Positions 1 to 11,606 are shown, numbered from the stretch's first letter. The stretch: 64,000 bases of DNA from Euleptes europaea (GCF_029931775.1 NC_079325.1:40863173-40927172), one strand, 5' to 3'. Translations and numbers: made by a program. The notes: generated by a model from the letters alone, not told the origin.

Positions 1-46
1 TAAGTGGTAGCGGAAGTCGGCATATAAAAGCCAACTCTTCTTCTTC
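1..46 (+). mobile_element. 3' tail of a tRNA-derived SINE (family A)
   Basis: The first bases match the end of the longer copies at 12259 and 56294: a TAAGTGGTAG block, a TATAAAA(A/G)CCAACTC block and a short (CTT)n tail. The 5' part lies outside the window. Confidence 0.8.
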
Positions 47-49
47 AAA

Positions 50-102
50 GCTCATTGTAAGTGTGTGGATTGAAAGTGGATTCAGCATGTGTGAAAGCGC
101 CC
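50..102 (+). mobile_element. Right-end fragment of hairpin MITE P2
   Basis: The segment ending TTCAGCATGTGTGAAAGCGC matches the right terminus of the complete copy at 15728-15878. The left arm is missing. Confidence 0.45.
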
Positions 103-2699
103 AGAGAGATGGATCCTGCAGCGGGGTGGGTTTCGGGGGACCTGTTGCCACCCTCGGGTTGAGCTCAGCGCCGCTTCAGCAGGACGGGCCGGGTGCGATC
201 CTGCCACAGGGCGGCGGCTCGGCATTTCTTCCTTTCTAAACGGGCCAGCCAGCCAACCCAGCATCATAGGAGGGGCGCGCAGGGAACCCCTTCGGCCAAA
301 GCGCTTCGGGTGCGTGTCTGAGGGAGAGGTCTTTATTTACCGATTTATTTATTTACATGCTTCTTTGTGAAACGCGTTTGTTAAATCGCCTCTCCTCCCC
401 AAGTCTTTAAAACCACACAGCACCAGTAAAAGCAAGCCCGGAACACTGGCCTACCCGGATCCATATCAAAACAGGGAGGGGGGTGGGGGGGTCATTCCTC
501 CCCCGGCAGGGTCAGCTCCCCACTCTCGACTTCGATTCCGTTTCCCGGAACGGGTGGGATCCCCCTTCATTTTTCCTGGATGCGTTTTAAATAGTCGGTC
601 TTTCCTCCTCTTAACCACTAAATGCGGTGTGTGCATGTGTGTGCATGTGTGTGTGTGTGCGCGCGCAGCAGCAGCCCTAACTCTTCTCCCCCCTCCCTCG
701 GAAGAAAAACCCCCAAGCCTCTTCCCTATTTAAAAACGAGGCTTAAATAGTCAGGTTTTCTGTAAGTCATATTTTTGGCCACACCTTTGAAAAGAAGTTT
801 ACTTAGGAGTACATCCCGCTGACTTTGTGGGGCGTACTTCCTATTTGGAGATTACAACCTGATCCTAGGGGTTCTCTTTTTTATTTCAGAACAAATTACA
901 TTTTAAAAACTGGATAAAAGAAAAAGAGGGGGCTCTTATCTTCACTTCCAGCACTACTCAAGGAGCCTTTGATGCACAGAAGCCAAATATTAATGTCTTA
1001 AGACATGGACGTGTATTGGGGAAAACCTGTGTACTTGCATGTTTCTCCACTTTGCAAGATCATGAGAGAGTTTCACAAAACAGAAAGTGGGGTAGGGGAG
1101 CCCTTGTTGATTCGGATTTCACCAAATGTTTCCCGGAAGGGCACAAGCAAAGTATGATGGTCATTGACCGTTTGTCCCAAGCAGCCAGCAGTCAAAACTA
1201 GACTGCACCTGCACACAGAGGCTCCATTTGACCTATCACAAGTGCATTAACAAACACTGCGCTCCGGGGATCAGAACAAAGGGATCTCCTCCACCATCCT
1301 GCTTCCCTCAGATGCTTCATACAGACTCCCAACAGGGCAGGAAGGCAACAGTTCCCCCTTGTTGCTTGTCCACAGCAACTAGTACTCAGAGGTATTCTGC
1401 CTCTGGACATGGAGGTTCACTTTAATTAACATGCTTCAAAGGTAGTCTTTCACCCAAAATTCAAGGCCAGTGATAAAACTAGCAATTTCTGGAGGGTGTG
1501 TGTTTTGCACATTCCTGACAACAGTTAGCAGTTCTCCCCAAAATTTTAATAATCTTCCCAAAAATACACTGATGCATTTTAAAAGCTATCTAAACCAGAG
1601 CCCATCATCATATCATGTGTCAGTGAGTTCCATAGATTCACATTGTTTTGAGTAAGCTAGACCCTCCTTTTGTTGGTCCTGACTCCTGAACATACTGCTA
1701 GTAAGTTTCCTGGTATGAACCTGAGCATAAGGGAAATCTCATTTCCCCCCTTTATCTTCACACCTCTCCTTCCTACTCCCTGCATAACAGCAATGCAAGT
1801 TATGCAGCAGCTAAAGGCCCAGCAGCCATGCCAGGAAATGGTGCCACAAGGCATACGTTTAATTAAAAGGGGCAAAAGTTATTCTTGCAAATCTATGGGG
1901 GACAGGACAGGTAGGGCTGTGTGCAGGCCCTCATTTTGTGAGAATGCATGAAAAGCCCAGACTCTGGCTTTCAGAATTCAGCTCCCAGTGCGGACTTTGT
2001 TTTTTTAAGGAGCAAACTTCTAATCCTCATGGTTGTGAAGATATGCTTGAACACACTGGGCAAACCCTGCTGGGAAAATCTCAGGATGCTGCAGGCATCT
2101 AAGGTTTTTCAGTATCTTGCCTTTCCTTGCTCCTCCAGCAACACCCAAGTACCTTATGCCATATGGTAAAAAGAAGAGGGATAGTTTACAGAGACATGAA
2201 TATTCTGCACAATACATGCAGGCAATGTTGCATTGCTAGGCATGCACACCTTTCATGTCCCTCTCAGCTCCGCGGCAGGAGGCAGGGCTCGAAATTCCGA
2301 GAACTCCTTGGAAGCCCAGCAGTCTTGGGCGTGATGCAGGGTGGCGATGCCAGATCATGAAATGTGGCACGGTAGCTCTCTTTGTGGGAATCCGCCTGGG
2401 GAGGAGCAGGAAGCTGCCAGGCACCCTTCCACGGTGTCTGGATCCAGCTGAGAGTCCCCCTGCCAAAGGAACTCTGCTTTTTAATTTTGCTTGTCAGTTG
2501 TGATTTGGGAGCTAATCTAGGGCTGGAAAGCAGGACAGGAATATAACAAATGGGTTGGTTTAAAAAAAAACTGTGGCAAACCCTTGAAAGATCACTACAC
2601 ACTGGTACAGTAGCATGGCCAAGGGACCCGCAGTTCAACCCTAAATATAGTTACCCTTCTAAGCCCACTCAAGCCAAGGGCAGACCTCTGCAGAGGGTG
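103..2699. other. Upstream intergenic DNA, no gene seen
   Basis: No coding potential or complete repeat is recognised. The first 500 bases are GC-rich, with a G-run at about 476-493. A TG/CG microsatellite lies at about 629-668. The rest looks like unique sequence; short open frames here have no recognisable domain. Confidence 0.5.
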
Positions 2700-2830
2700 G
2701 CACTATCAAGTATGCAACAAGAAGTCTGTGGTTTAAATCTCACCTTTGCAATGGACTCACTATGGGGAGGGTCTTAGGCAAGCCTATCTGCCCCCCCTGG
2801 CACTGTGAGGATAAGATGGTCTTGCTCATT
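2700..2830 (+). mobile_element. Diverged tRNA-SINE fragment (family C)
   Basis: A worn B-box-like stretch is followed by CACTGTGAGGATAAGATGG, which resembles the conserved middle of the family C SINEs at 4209 and 43596. It is heavily diverged. Confidence 0.35.
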
Positions 2831-2994
2831 GTACAAGATTGTTAGCCAGTGCAATCCTAAGAAAATTTTCCAGGAATTCAACCTAATTGAATAGACCTAC
2901 ATAGGATTCCGACTAGACCTGCTCAGCATTGCTCTCTGTGGGAGAAGGCCTAATTAGGTCTGCCAGTCCCATTTTATTCTATTTTGAGCTTACT

Positions 2995-3125
2995 TCCAGG
3001 AAAACAGAGTTGCACTTACCTGTAACTGTTGTTCATCGAGTGGTCTTCTGTGCAGGCTGGCCCGCGCATGCGCAACCCAATGTGGGACTGCACAGAAGCC
3101 ACAAAGATGAACTGCAACTTATGTC
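2995..3125. repeat. Imperfect palindromic dispersed repeat
   Basis: A left half with GTTGCACTTACCTGTAAC and GGTCTTCTGTGCAG is answered by a right half with CTGCACAGAAGCC and GAACTGCAACTTA, giving partly complementary arms. No second copy is visible in the window, so repeat status rests on this symmetry. Confidence 0.35.
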
Positions 3126-3246
3126 ACTTGTTTTGAGCACTGAAAAGCATGATGCCAATGCTTGTTTTTATCATGGTCACCAGAGGTGTGGACTCCTGTC
3201 CTGAGTTTCCCAGATGGGAGAAAGGTGGAACACACACACACACGAA

Positions 3247-3622
3247 GGCCATTTTTGCATGGTCAATTTTGATGCTCGCTCAAAGCTCTTTTTTAAAATG
3301 CAACTTTTAAAAAGCCTATTCATGGTCCCCATGCAAAAGGAGAAATTCCACCCCCCACTCGCCTGCTCCTTTGTTCCTGTTTGCATAGCCATTAGCATGT
3401 GCATAGCTAACACGCCTCTGTTGTTTGGCATGGTTCCCTGAGGCGGATTCTGCACTGCAAACACCAAAGGTCGAGTTAAATGGGCTCTTTAGTAATGTGA
3501 AGCAGGTATGGGCCGGCTTTGCAGTCACTTCCAGAATGATGGTTCAGGGTCCAAAATTCAAAAAAAAATATGCGGGGCAATTCAGCCTGGAACGCTTTGC
3601 TAATTACCGTGCAAAAATGGCC
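3247..3622 (+). mobile_element. Non-autonomous DNA transposon, GGCC termini, copy 1
   Basis: It begins GGCCATTTTTGCATGGT and ends with the inverse of GGCCATTTTTGCACGGT, so the termini are near-perfect inverted repeats. The body matches 40699-41077 along its whole length. There is no transposase frame. Flanking bases show no clear target duplication, so the superfamily is left open. Confidence 0.8.
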
Positions 3623-3898
3623 AAAGTAAATCAATACATTGTAGGACAGCTGCACCTGTTGGATTTCTGCTGAACATTCTTAAAAGCAGGAGCCCCTCCT
3701 GCCAGGCCAGGCCAGCTGCGTGACTCAGAAGAACCCTTTTTGTCTCCACCCTGAACTACTGCTTGCCAGGCAAGCTGAACTGTTATGATGTGGTTTGTCA
3801 GATAAGGGACCCTTCAGATCAAGGCAGAACCACGGCTCCATCTCATGCCCGCAGAACCCAAGGGTGTGTGTGTGTGGCAACCATCTCAAGCCATAAAG

Positions 3899-4569
3899 CA
3901 GGGCTCCCCCAACCCTTTTCAGCCTGTGGGCGCCTTTGGAATTCTGACGCAGGGCGGTGGGGGCAACCACAAAATGGCTGCTGCAGGAGGCGGAGCCAAC
4001 CACAAAATGTCAGGGAATGGGGTTAGGCATGACTCTAATAACAACTCTTTGCCATTTCAGGCAGGAGCGCTTTTAAAATGAACATATTTGAACAGCAATA
4101 TTTTGTTGCTGACACACTGCTTATGTTCAGTCATAGCGGAGAAGAGCCTTGTGCTGGGATGGCAGTGATGGCCTGTGCAACTATTTAAAAAATCTGCACA
4201 GCCAATCAGATCTCCAGGGACCAGTTGTTGTTGTTGTTTGTTGATATACTCATTTATACCCCGTCTTTCTCCCCAACAGGGACTAAAAGCGGTTTACATC
4301 ATTCTCCTCTCCTCCATTTTATCATCACAACAACCCTGCGAGATATGTTAGGCTGAGAGAGTGTGGCTGGCCCCAGATCACCCAGCAAGCTTCCATGGCA
4401 TGAGTGGGGATTCGAACCTGGGTCTTCCAGATATTAGTCTGACACCCATAGCCACTACACCACACTGGCGCTGCTGGGCAAAGGCCCCATCGGGCCCTAC
4501 TCACTTCCTTAAAATACTTGGTGCCAGCGGGTGCAATGGTGCCCATAGGCACCATGTTGAGGACCCCTT
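3899..4569 (+). mobile_element. hAT-type non-autonomous transposon carrying a nested SINE
   Basis: The left end CAGGGCTCCCCCAACCC and the right end, read in reverse as AAGGGGTCCTCAACATGG, have the form of hAT termini. The flanks are CCATAAAG and CTATAGAG, an 8-bp duplication with two mismatches, as expected for an old hAT insertion. A family C SINE interrupts it at about 4209-4472. No transposase remains. Confidence 0.75.
4209..4472 (-). mobile_element. tRNA-derived SINE (family C), nested
   Basis: On the minus strand it starts with a tRNA-like head (A-box-like TGGTGTAGTGG, B-box-like GGTTCGAATCC). The body reads GCTGGGTGAYCT and GTTGTTGTGAGGAT, and it ends with a TATAAATGA-like tail next to a (TTG)n run. 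It splits the surrounding hAT element and is therefore younger. Confidence 0.8.
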
Positions 4570-4577
4570 CTATAGAG

Positions 4578-5217
4578 CCAGAGATGCGTCATCCATCTGG
4601 CCACAAAGCTATAGACTGGGGGGATTCAAATGAACTGGGCGGAGCGGGGGGAGGGAAACAGCTTCTGTTTGAAGAAAAGATTTGATAGTTAAGCCTCCCC
4701 TCCTGGAGGGATGTAAGGATGGAGATGTATAAAATATTGTGTGCTGATGAGATTTAAGAAGGCGTGGAGATCTAGCCCAGGATCAATTCACACACAAGCT
4801 GGACACACCATGCACATTCCTTGCTTGATGACTTTGAAGGGTCCAGCAAACACTCATGAGAACCTCCCTGTGCAGCGACCGTCTACCTCTAAGGTGTCAA
4901 GTGCTGATAACTACAGCTTAGATCAAGGAAGAACCCCTGACCCATCTTATGCCCCAAAACTGAGGAGCAGCGATTGGGGGTGGGGGATTCAGGTCCCCTC
5001 TATGCTCTTGGTAGTGAACCTTTACACTAGCATCTGGAGGTTCGCTTTGGGAAACAGGATGGACCTTTGGGTCCGAACCAGCAGGGTCCATCATGTTGTT
5101 GCTTAGGGAATGGCTTGTCTGTGTGAATGGGCTGAACTTTCACACCTGGCAAACCATTTTAATTGGGGCCAACTTTTCTTTTGATAAGTTTCCCTGAGTC
5201 TGGGCCACCATAACCTT
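4578..5217. other. Intergenic, no gene seen
   Basis: No repeat or coding signal is recognised. The 121-codon open frame at 4741-5106 shows no recognisable protein domain and is probably chance. Confidence 0.4.
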
Positions 5218-5640
5218 TGTTGGCAGAGTATGCTAAGTATGCAGAGAAGGGTCAGACTCACCGATTAAAGACAAAGTTGCTCTTTATTGAGGGAACTACA
5301 TTTTAGGATAGAAAAGCTGAGAGACAGGGCCTCTAGCAGTCTACCTAGCTAAGGAGGGAGAGAGAGGGTCGAATGACTTTTGAGAAGGAGGAGGAAATTG
5401 TCCCCTAAGAATAACAGTCTAAGGACAGACAAGAGGTGTGAAAAAAGGGTGGAAAGGTCTCTAACCTTACATCCCTAACTAGCTGACAGCTTCCACGCCC
5501 CCTGCTGGGTCTTCTTCACAGTTCCTTCGCACGGTAGACATTGCAACTCTTCCAGCATTAATCGCCCCAGATCCAGAGGTTCATTGCTCCGTCCGTTGCT
5601 TTTACCAGGACTGGCTTAACTGGGCTGCCTCCAAACTGCT
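5218..5640 (-). mobile_element. Possible solo LTR fossil
   Basis: On the minus strand the segment ends in CA at 5218. A poly(A) signal AATAAA (complement of 5283-5288) lies about 65 bases before that end, which is the layout of an LTR R/U5 region. The other boundary, about 5630-5645, is a guess, and no matching target duplication is visible. No internal retroviral sequence adjoins it. An unrelated unique sequence is the main alternative. Confidence 0.22.
5493..5509 (-). promoter_or_regulatory. Candidate CTCF-binding motif
   Basis: Read on the minus strand the sequence is CCCAGCAGGGGGCGTGG, which closely follows the known CTCF core CCASYAGRKGGCRS. Occupancy cannot be told from sequence. It lies inside the possible LTR and about 17.7 kb upstream of the LMX1B start codon. 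Confidence 0.5.
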
Positions 5641-6165
5641 ACATCACCTGGGCTCTTTATGGGCATCACGGCCAAGGGGGCTGGCATCAGGAAAGCGGGC
5701 TGCCCCAACGGAAGGGCCGTCAGCCACGGGGAGCTGGTGATTGACTAGTCACCCTGCAGAGAATCAATTGAGTCACAGAGCCTCTGGTCTCCATTAAGGG
5801 CCTTCCCTAAGGACTGCTTCATCTTTAGCACATTATTGGCACAATCTGTTAAAACGCGAGTCCGCGCAACTGCCTAATGACTCATTTTGCATGGAAGCCG
5901 TATTTACTGGATTTGTCTGAGCCCCATGTTGTCATTAGCGCAGCGTTCCCTCCCCCCTCTCCCCCCCTTAGCATGTGCATCATTTATGCAGACCATGTGC
6001 AGCTATGGGAAGAATACAGAAAGATTCCTAACAATTTGCAGGTTCCTCCCTTGCACATGTTTTAAAAGTGGCTCCAGAAAAAATACACATCCCACCTGTG
6101 GAGGTCCTTCTTTTTGCCTTGCTCGGGACCTAGAATGCTCCACCAGGCCTCGTTCATTCTACATG
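5641..6165. other. Intergenic, no gene seen
   Basis: Mixed-composition sequence with a CT-rich run near 5945-5970. Nothing recognisable as a gene or repeat. Confidence 0.4.
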
Positions 6166-6320
6166 AAACAAAGAGTCTTGTGGCACTTCAAAGACCAACA
6201 GATGTCTTTTGGCATTCGCTCCCATGAGCCAGAGCCCCTGGCAGACAGATATGAAAAGCTTACGCCCAAATAACCTTTAAGGTACCACGAGACTCCTTGT
6301 TGTTTTGGCAGTGACAGATG
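6166..6320 (+). repeat. Palindromic dispersed repeat (family E)
   Basis: The left half AGTCTTGTGGCACTTCAAAG is the near complement of the right half CTTTAAGGTACCACGAGACT. The middle has GGCATTCGCTCCCATGAGCC against GAAAAGCTTACGCCC. This layout recurs in many amniote genomes and, in a related form, at 7009 and 52478. Confidence 0.6.
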
Positions 6321-6392
6321 GGGAACAGTGGAGGTCTAGGCAAAGTTACTTCAGCATGGGCGTAGGGTTGCATTGCAACAGGAGTCGTTCAA

Positions 6393-6572
6393 GACGTAAG
6401 AAAGGCCAAGCTGGGTCAGACCAAGGCCCATCAAGTCCAGCGGTCTGTCCACACAGTGGCCAACCAGGTGCCTCTAGGAAGCCCACAAACAAGAAGACTG
6501 CAGCAGCACCATCCTGTCTGTGTTCCAAAGCACCTTATATAATAGGCATGCTCATCTGATCCTGGAGAGAAT
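6393..6572 (-). mobile_element. CR1/L2-like LINE 3' fragment
   Basis: On the plus strand it reads GTAAGAAAGGCCAAGCTGGG then CCATCAAGTCCAGC, GTGGCCAACCAGGTGCCTCT and ATAATAGGCATGCTC. These blocks are shared with 45225, 15170, 58204 and 63183. The copy at 45225 also holds a reverse-transcriptase C-terminus, which identifies the family as non-LTR. Confidence 0.8.
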
Positions 6573-6748
6573 CAGAAGAAGACTGGAGGGAAGAACGGCA
6601 GTGATGGTCAGGGAAAAGAGAACAGAACATGCAATGTGGTTGTGTTTCGGTTAACAAATACTTGTGGAAATCTGTGAACTTTTGACTTACATGGAACTCA
6701 AGAGCTGGCGTGGAGGGAGAGGATTCTCCAGCAGCAGAGTTTGGTTGT

Positions 6749-6962
6749 GAACACATGAAGCTGCCTTCTACTGAATCAGACCCTTGGACCATCAAAGTCA
6801 GTATTGTCTATTCAGACTGGCAGCGGCTCTCCAGGGTCTCAGGCAGAGGTCTTTCACATCACCTACTTGCCTAGTCCCTTTAACTGGAGGTGCCAGGGAT
6901 TGAACCTGGAACCTTCTGCATGCCAAGCAAATGCTCTACAAACTGAGCCACAGCCCCTCCCC
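6749..6962 (-). mobile_element. tRNA-derived SINE (family B), near full length
   Basis: On the minus strand it opens GGGGAGGGGCTGTGGCTCAG with a tRNA-Ala-like A box, followed by a B box GGTTCAATCC. The body includes CCTGAGACCCTGGAGAGCC, and it ends at GAAGGCAGCTTCATGTGTTC. Other copies are at 14205, 16217, 21229 and 44676. Confidence 0.9.
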
Positions 6963-7008
6963 TTGTGGTTTTATCACACAACCAGCATCTTACAGGTGGC
7001 AGCTTGGG

Positions 7009-7212
7009 AGGGTAGCTGTGTCGGTCTGCAGTAGAACAGGTAGATTTGAGTCCACTAACACCTTAGAAATCCTACAAAATTTTCAGGGTACAAGCATTCA
7101 AGAGTCACAGTTCCCTTCATCAGGTATCTAACTCTTCAAAGTCAGAATGCCCCCCCCCCCAATCCTGTTGGTCTCTAAGGTACTACTGGACTTTAATTTA
7201 GCTGTTTTTACA
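7009..7212 (+). repeat. Palindromic dispersed repeat (family E relative)
   Basis: The left part GTCGGTCTGCAGTAGAACAG...GAGTCCACTAACACCTTAG and the right part GTTGGTCTCTAAGGTACTAC are partial complements. A C-run interrupts the middle at about 7149-7159. The right half is repeated at 52478-52565. Confidence 0.6.
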
Positions 7213-8823
7213 GGTGATTGTAGCTATCACTGTAATAATGACAACAAAGGTCTTAAAGACAGTGCAATTTTTTATTCTAGGCAGTGCTACACACGTCCTA
7301 GCTGGCTCTTAGAATTAGGGAATTTGAAAGCATTGGAGTTATACAGATCCCTTTGTCTGGACAGTACAAACTCCTTGGAGAAGAAGGAAGTTTGGGGGAG
7401 GGTGAAAGATATCCCTTTGAAAAGGGTCGAAGGAAGGAAGGGAGGGAGGGAAGGAATAGCAGGGATAGAGAAAAGAAGGAAGGAGCAGTGAGAAAGAGAG
7501 GCTGGAAAATCAGAGAAGGAAGAAAGGAATGAAAATGACACAAAAACAAGGTTGGAAGGAGTGGCAGAGAAGAAACAAAGGAAAGACAGACAAATGTATG
7601 AATTCTGTTTCTGTTGGAAATCTGGCCAGAGGTAGGTTGCAGACGTGTTGACTCCATTTTCTACAGCATTTAACCGGGATGGAAGGGTCTTAATAGGGAC
7701 CCCCCCCCCCAGTTTATTGAATTTTGGGGTGATCAGCAGCTACCGAGAAACTGAGCCTTAAGGGACCCTGCAAACATCAACGGGCTCGCTGCTTCCGCGA
7801 GTGTAGTCAAACGTGTGAATCAAGCACAAGGGCGCGTGTGTAGGAAGTGCTGGTTACAACGTCAAAGGTTTCTCGGTTTCCTGTTTCCCCAGCCGGGAAC
7901 GATTTCCTTTTGATCTCGGTCTCTTCTCACCTGATCTGGATAGATTTGGCTTTGAAGACAGTTTAGCAAGTACCGAAGGCGGGGACATTTGCTAAAAAAT
8001 TTCTCGAACTCATGGGGCCTTTTGCTGGAAGATTAAGTCGATTTGGGGTTGGGGGCGTCGACAGGAGTCAATGGATATTATTATAACAAAAGGAACAACA
8101 ACGCTTAGCAAAGATGTTTACCAGAAAGTAAATCCCCCAATAATTCAGATTGATTCTTGGGGTCTGTCTGGGGGAAAATAGACTCCCCCAACTGTTTCAC
8201 CTTGCGGCGGATGGTCAGGCATTCATTCTGTCCTGGGGGATTTATTAGGTGATTTCAAATCTCTCGCCTTGAAGGGGGGGGGAGGGTCTTTCACTAGCTT
8301 GAGTGAAGGACTTTGATGTGGGCCGGTGTGGGGTGTCTGTTCCCCACTCGTCCAGAGGGGTTTCTCGGGAGGCCTAAAAACGATCCCAGTTAATTCCGTA
8401 CTTCTCTCTCCCACCAGCGACAAAACTCGGGATCTTTCGACTGTGGCGACGTCTATTTTATTTTATTTATTTAATTTTATTTTTAGTTTTGTTTTATTAC
8501 TACTTTTAAGAAAATCGCCCCCCCGCCCCGCCTTTCGCACCGGTTGGTCTTCCAATGTTGTTTGAGGTTCTGTTTGTTTAGGAAATCCTCCGGCTCGTCT
8601 GGGACGGGTTTTTAGGAAATGTTTGGGATTGGCTTGGAAGCGTTTGCTGAAGTCTGCGCTCATGTTCCAAAGCATGAAAAAGTCCCGCCTTTTGCAGCAA
8701 ACGGGATTGTTCCCTCGGTGCCAAACCCTCCCCCCCTCCCGGGGAGTTTTTTAAAAAAACCGGATTAAAATCCGTGAGGCATGCAGCCCAAGTCTATGCA
8801 CGTTTACTCAGAAGTAAACCCCA
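7213..8823. other. Intergenic, purine-rich stretch then unique sequence
   Basis: A GA-rich low-complexity tract (GGAAGGAAGG type) occupies about 7370-7590. Its long open frames on the minus strand are composition artefacts. The remainder looks unique, with no recognised gene. Confidence 0.45.
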
Positions 8824-8864
8824 TGAGTCGGAAGCGACTTGACGGCACTTAACACACACTCACA
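8824..8864 (+). mobile_element. BovB LINE 3' terminal scrap
   Basis: The block GAGTCGGAAGCGACTTGACG followed by GCACTTAACACACAC is the BovB/RTE 3' end also seen at 11364-11606 and 45735-45892. It directly follows a TTTACTCAGAAGTAAAC block typical of another dispersed repeat. Confidence 0.75.
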
Positions 8865-10518
8865 AACCCGTTTTCATTCAGCGGGACTTATTTTCAGTTT
8901 CTAATGCATAATATCGCAGGCTTCGCAGAGCCGAAGCCGGAAGGATGGGATCGATCCAGCCAAATCTCACCACTTGCTTCCAAGTAGACGCGAATCGCCG
9001 GAGGCTGTCCCGCTTATTTTTCAGGGGAGGTGGGGGGCATTTTAGGGTAACGCTCTCCATGCTTACTTGGAAGAAATTTCCACTGAGTGCAACCGAATTT
9101 GGTCCCAAGCAAGCCTTAAAGGGGCTTAATTTTTCTCGATCTTGCCCATTAAGTTTAGGGACATGCTTGTTGGTAAAGAATAATTTCAACCCTATCCACC
9201 TTCCCCCATGACCGGCCCCTCCCTAGAGGGGCAATCTAGAATTTTAACGTTTTGTTTTATTTATGTATTTATTTGCAACGCTTATTTCCTGCCTTTCTGC
9301 CCAAACCAGGCCACCAAAGCGGCCAATAATTAAATAAGTATTTATAAATGGTTGCTTAAGAGATGTTCTGATCCTGACATATTTCGGACGCAGGGGCCCC
9401 GATCCTGCTCGCGGAGAGCCTCTCCCGCTCTCGTTTCCGTCCAGGGCGGGTGCGCGGCTCTTGCCCATTGGCCTGAGACAGCTCAGCCGTTGCTCTGGAT
9501 CCAACCCGCTGGATGCGAAACTCTTGGCGCAATATTGGAGAAAGTAGGGTAGAGATGATTGATTAAATACGTCAATAGAAAAAAGGACCGCTTGGGGGAG
9601 GATCCAGATTAAATCACACGCACACATCTTTTGGGGAAAAGGCACATTTTTTTCGATGTTTGGGTTTCCTCCAAGGAAATCCGTTGGACCCGAAAACGCT
9701 TCAGCGTGCCAGGATGGCTTGCCCTGCGAGTTCCGAGAAAGGGCACGATCCAGTCAAAAGGAAGCGCTTTTAAAACGCCCTCTTGATTTCACCTATAGAA
9801 ATGCATCCCATCGGAAATCACTGGAATGTTAAAAAGGACGGAGGGCGGATCGTGGCCACGTCAGCCAATATAAGCGATCCTTCAACGTGCCATTTTTTCT
9901 ACCCACGAACAAAGAAAAAAGCAATTTTCCCCTTGACTTTTTTCCTGTTATGTTAGGACGGAAATGCAGGGGGGGGGGAGAGAGAGAGGGGGGGGGAAGG
10001 GTCTGACTTCCAAAACGAAATCCGGTATTCGAAACCTCTTCTGACTATTTAATAATTTCTTTAAAAATGGAATTCATCGTCTGCAGCCCGACCCTCGAGA
10101 AGCTTATTTGCAAGCAACTCCCACCAAGATCAATGGGATTAATTCACGAATAAACCGTTCAGAGGATCGTAGCCCACGAACACGTTCTCTTTCGAAATCC
10201 CAAGTATGTTTTTGGAGGTTGTGAGGAAATCCTTCTCCCATCCTCTATCTTCCCGGCCAATGGGTTGCTCAGCTGGTTTCCTGATTCGATTATCGCTCTC
10301 CAAAGGCGCGCGTAATCGGGGAAGACGTTCCGCAGGAGCAGGATATACACGGGAATCTCGGTCATGAGAACGCAGCTCGGCCACGACTTCATAAACCAGA
10401 CATAAAAAAGGGGGGGGGTGAAGACCATCGACTTAACTAGCCCTTCGAAAGGGCAGTGATAGCCCAGAATTTAGCGTTTGAGATGAAGAACATGAAATTA
10501 TTAGGACTCATCTTTATT
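8865..10518. other. Intergenic, mostly unique sequence
   Basis: Apart from the SINE tail at 9243-9350 no repeat is evident. A G-run with GA repeats lies at about 9969-10002. No coding signal is recognised. Confidence 0.45.
9243..9350 (-). mobile_element. SINE family C 3' tail fragment
   Basis: ATTTATGTATTTATTTGCAA followed by CCTGCCTTTCTGCCCAAACC and CACCAAAGCGGC matches, in reverse, the tail of family C SINEs. The tRNA head is absent. Confidence 0.55.
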
Positions 10519-10768
10519 CCATGGTGTAGCGGTTAAGAGCTGTGGACTTTAATCCGGAGAACCAGGTTTGATCCCCCTCACTCCACATGAAGCCAGCTGG
10601 GTGACCCTGGGCTAGTCACAGTTCTCTTAGAGCTCTCTCAGCCCCACTGACCTCACAGGGTGTGTGTGTTGTGGGGAGGGGAAGAGAAGGTGATTGTAAG
10701 TCGGTCTGATTCTTCCTCAAATGGTAGAGAAAGTCGGTATATAAAAAACCTCCTCCTCCTCCTCCTTC
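10519..10768 (+). mobile_element. tRNA-derived SINE (family A), full length
   Basis: A box TGGTGTAGCGGTTAAGAG, B box GGTTTGATCCC, the body block AAGCCAGCTGGGTGACC, the TTGTGGGGAGGGGAAG block and a TATAAAAAACC end are all present. The tail is (CTC)n rather than (CTT)n. It lacks the second half-head seen at 12259. Confidence 0.9.
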
Positions 10769-11363
10769 TGGTGGAAGATTTTATTATTAATAATCCGGTT
10801 GCCTTTTCGCCTGGAGGTTTTTAATTTATTTCTTAGGCGTGACCATTCGCATCATGCCAATCGTTTTCACTGCGCGTTGAGACTGAAGGGCGCCTCGGGA
10901 TCCTCTCCGGCTCCCAGGCGCTCGGCAAAAGCACAGGATCTCCTGAGGATTCCGGCTCCGCAGCCAGCTTTGGAACAGCCGGTCTGCTGCCTCGTCGTGA
11001 TGCTGGAGCCTGGAGGCGCGTCGCTTTGCCCGGAGCTGAGAAATGCTTGTAGGGCCACGGTGGGGGCTTGTCCGAAATCGCCTTCTTCTGCTGCCGTCTT
11101 GCTGCTGGGCTCCAGGCTGAAATGGGCGACCTCTGCATCGCCTGCCCTCAGCGTCGGTGTGTGTGTGTGGGTTCAGTGTCCCGCCCCGAGCCGCTTCCAG
11201 TGGCAGTCCGACCATGGCCAGGCTCTTCCTTGCCAATTTTCCGTGAAGGGGACCAAGGCAGGATCCCCCAGGGCATCGGGACCTTTCTCTTTCTGATAGG
11301 TAGGAGGCCCAATGCTGGCTCAGTTCTCCGCTTACTCCCAGGTAGATGTGCCTTTGGTCCCAT
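10769..11363. other. GC-rich upstream sequence, no gene seen
   Basis: About 10880-11260 is GC-rich with many CpGs, so open frames overlap on both strands. None shows a recognisable domain. A (TG)n run sits at about 11158-11169. Confidence 0.4.
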
Positions 11364-11606
11364 TACTTAGGTCACATTATGAGAAGACAAGAGTCACTGG
11401 AAAAGACAGTCATGTTAGGAACGGTTGAGGGCGGCAGGAAAAGAGGAAGACCCAACAAGAGATGGACTGACTCTATCAAGGAAGCCACGGCCCTCAGTTG
11501 GCAAGATCTGAGCAAGGCTGTCAAAGATAGGACATTTTGGAGGACTTTCATTCATAGGGTCGCCAGGAGTCGGACGCGACTTGACGGCACTTAACACACG
11601 CACAGA
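11364..11606 (+). mobile_element. BovB (RTE) LINE, 3' end with ORF2 C-terminus
   Basis: An open frame ending in TAA at 11592-11594 encodes a stretch beginning YLGHIMRRQESLEKTVMLG, then GRPNKRWTDSIKEA, and ends HRVARSRTRLDGT. This is the C-terminal signature of BovB reverse transcriptase ORFs. It is followed by the family's short 3' end and an ACACAC tail. The copy is 5'-truncated, and this stretch has no stop within it. Confidence 0.88.

Noticed and set aside
4741-5106. 121-codon open frame as a possible gene
   Set aside because: No recognisable domain, splice context or codon pattern; length is within chance expectation for a window this size.
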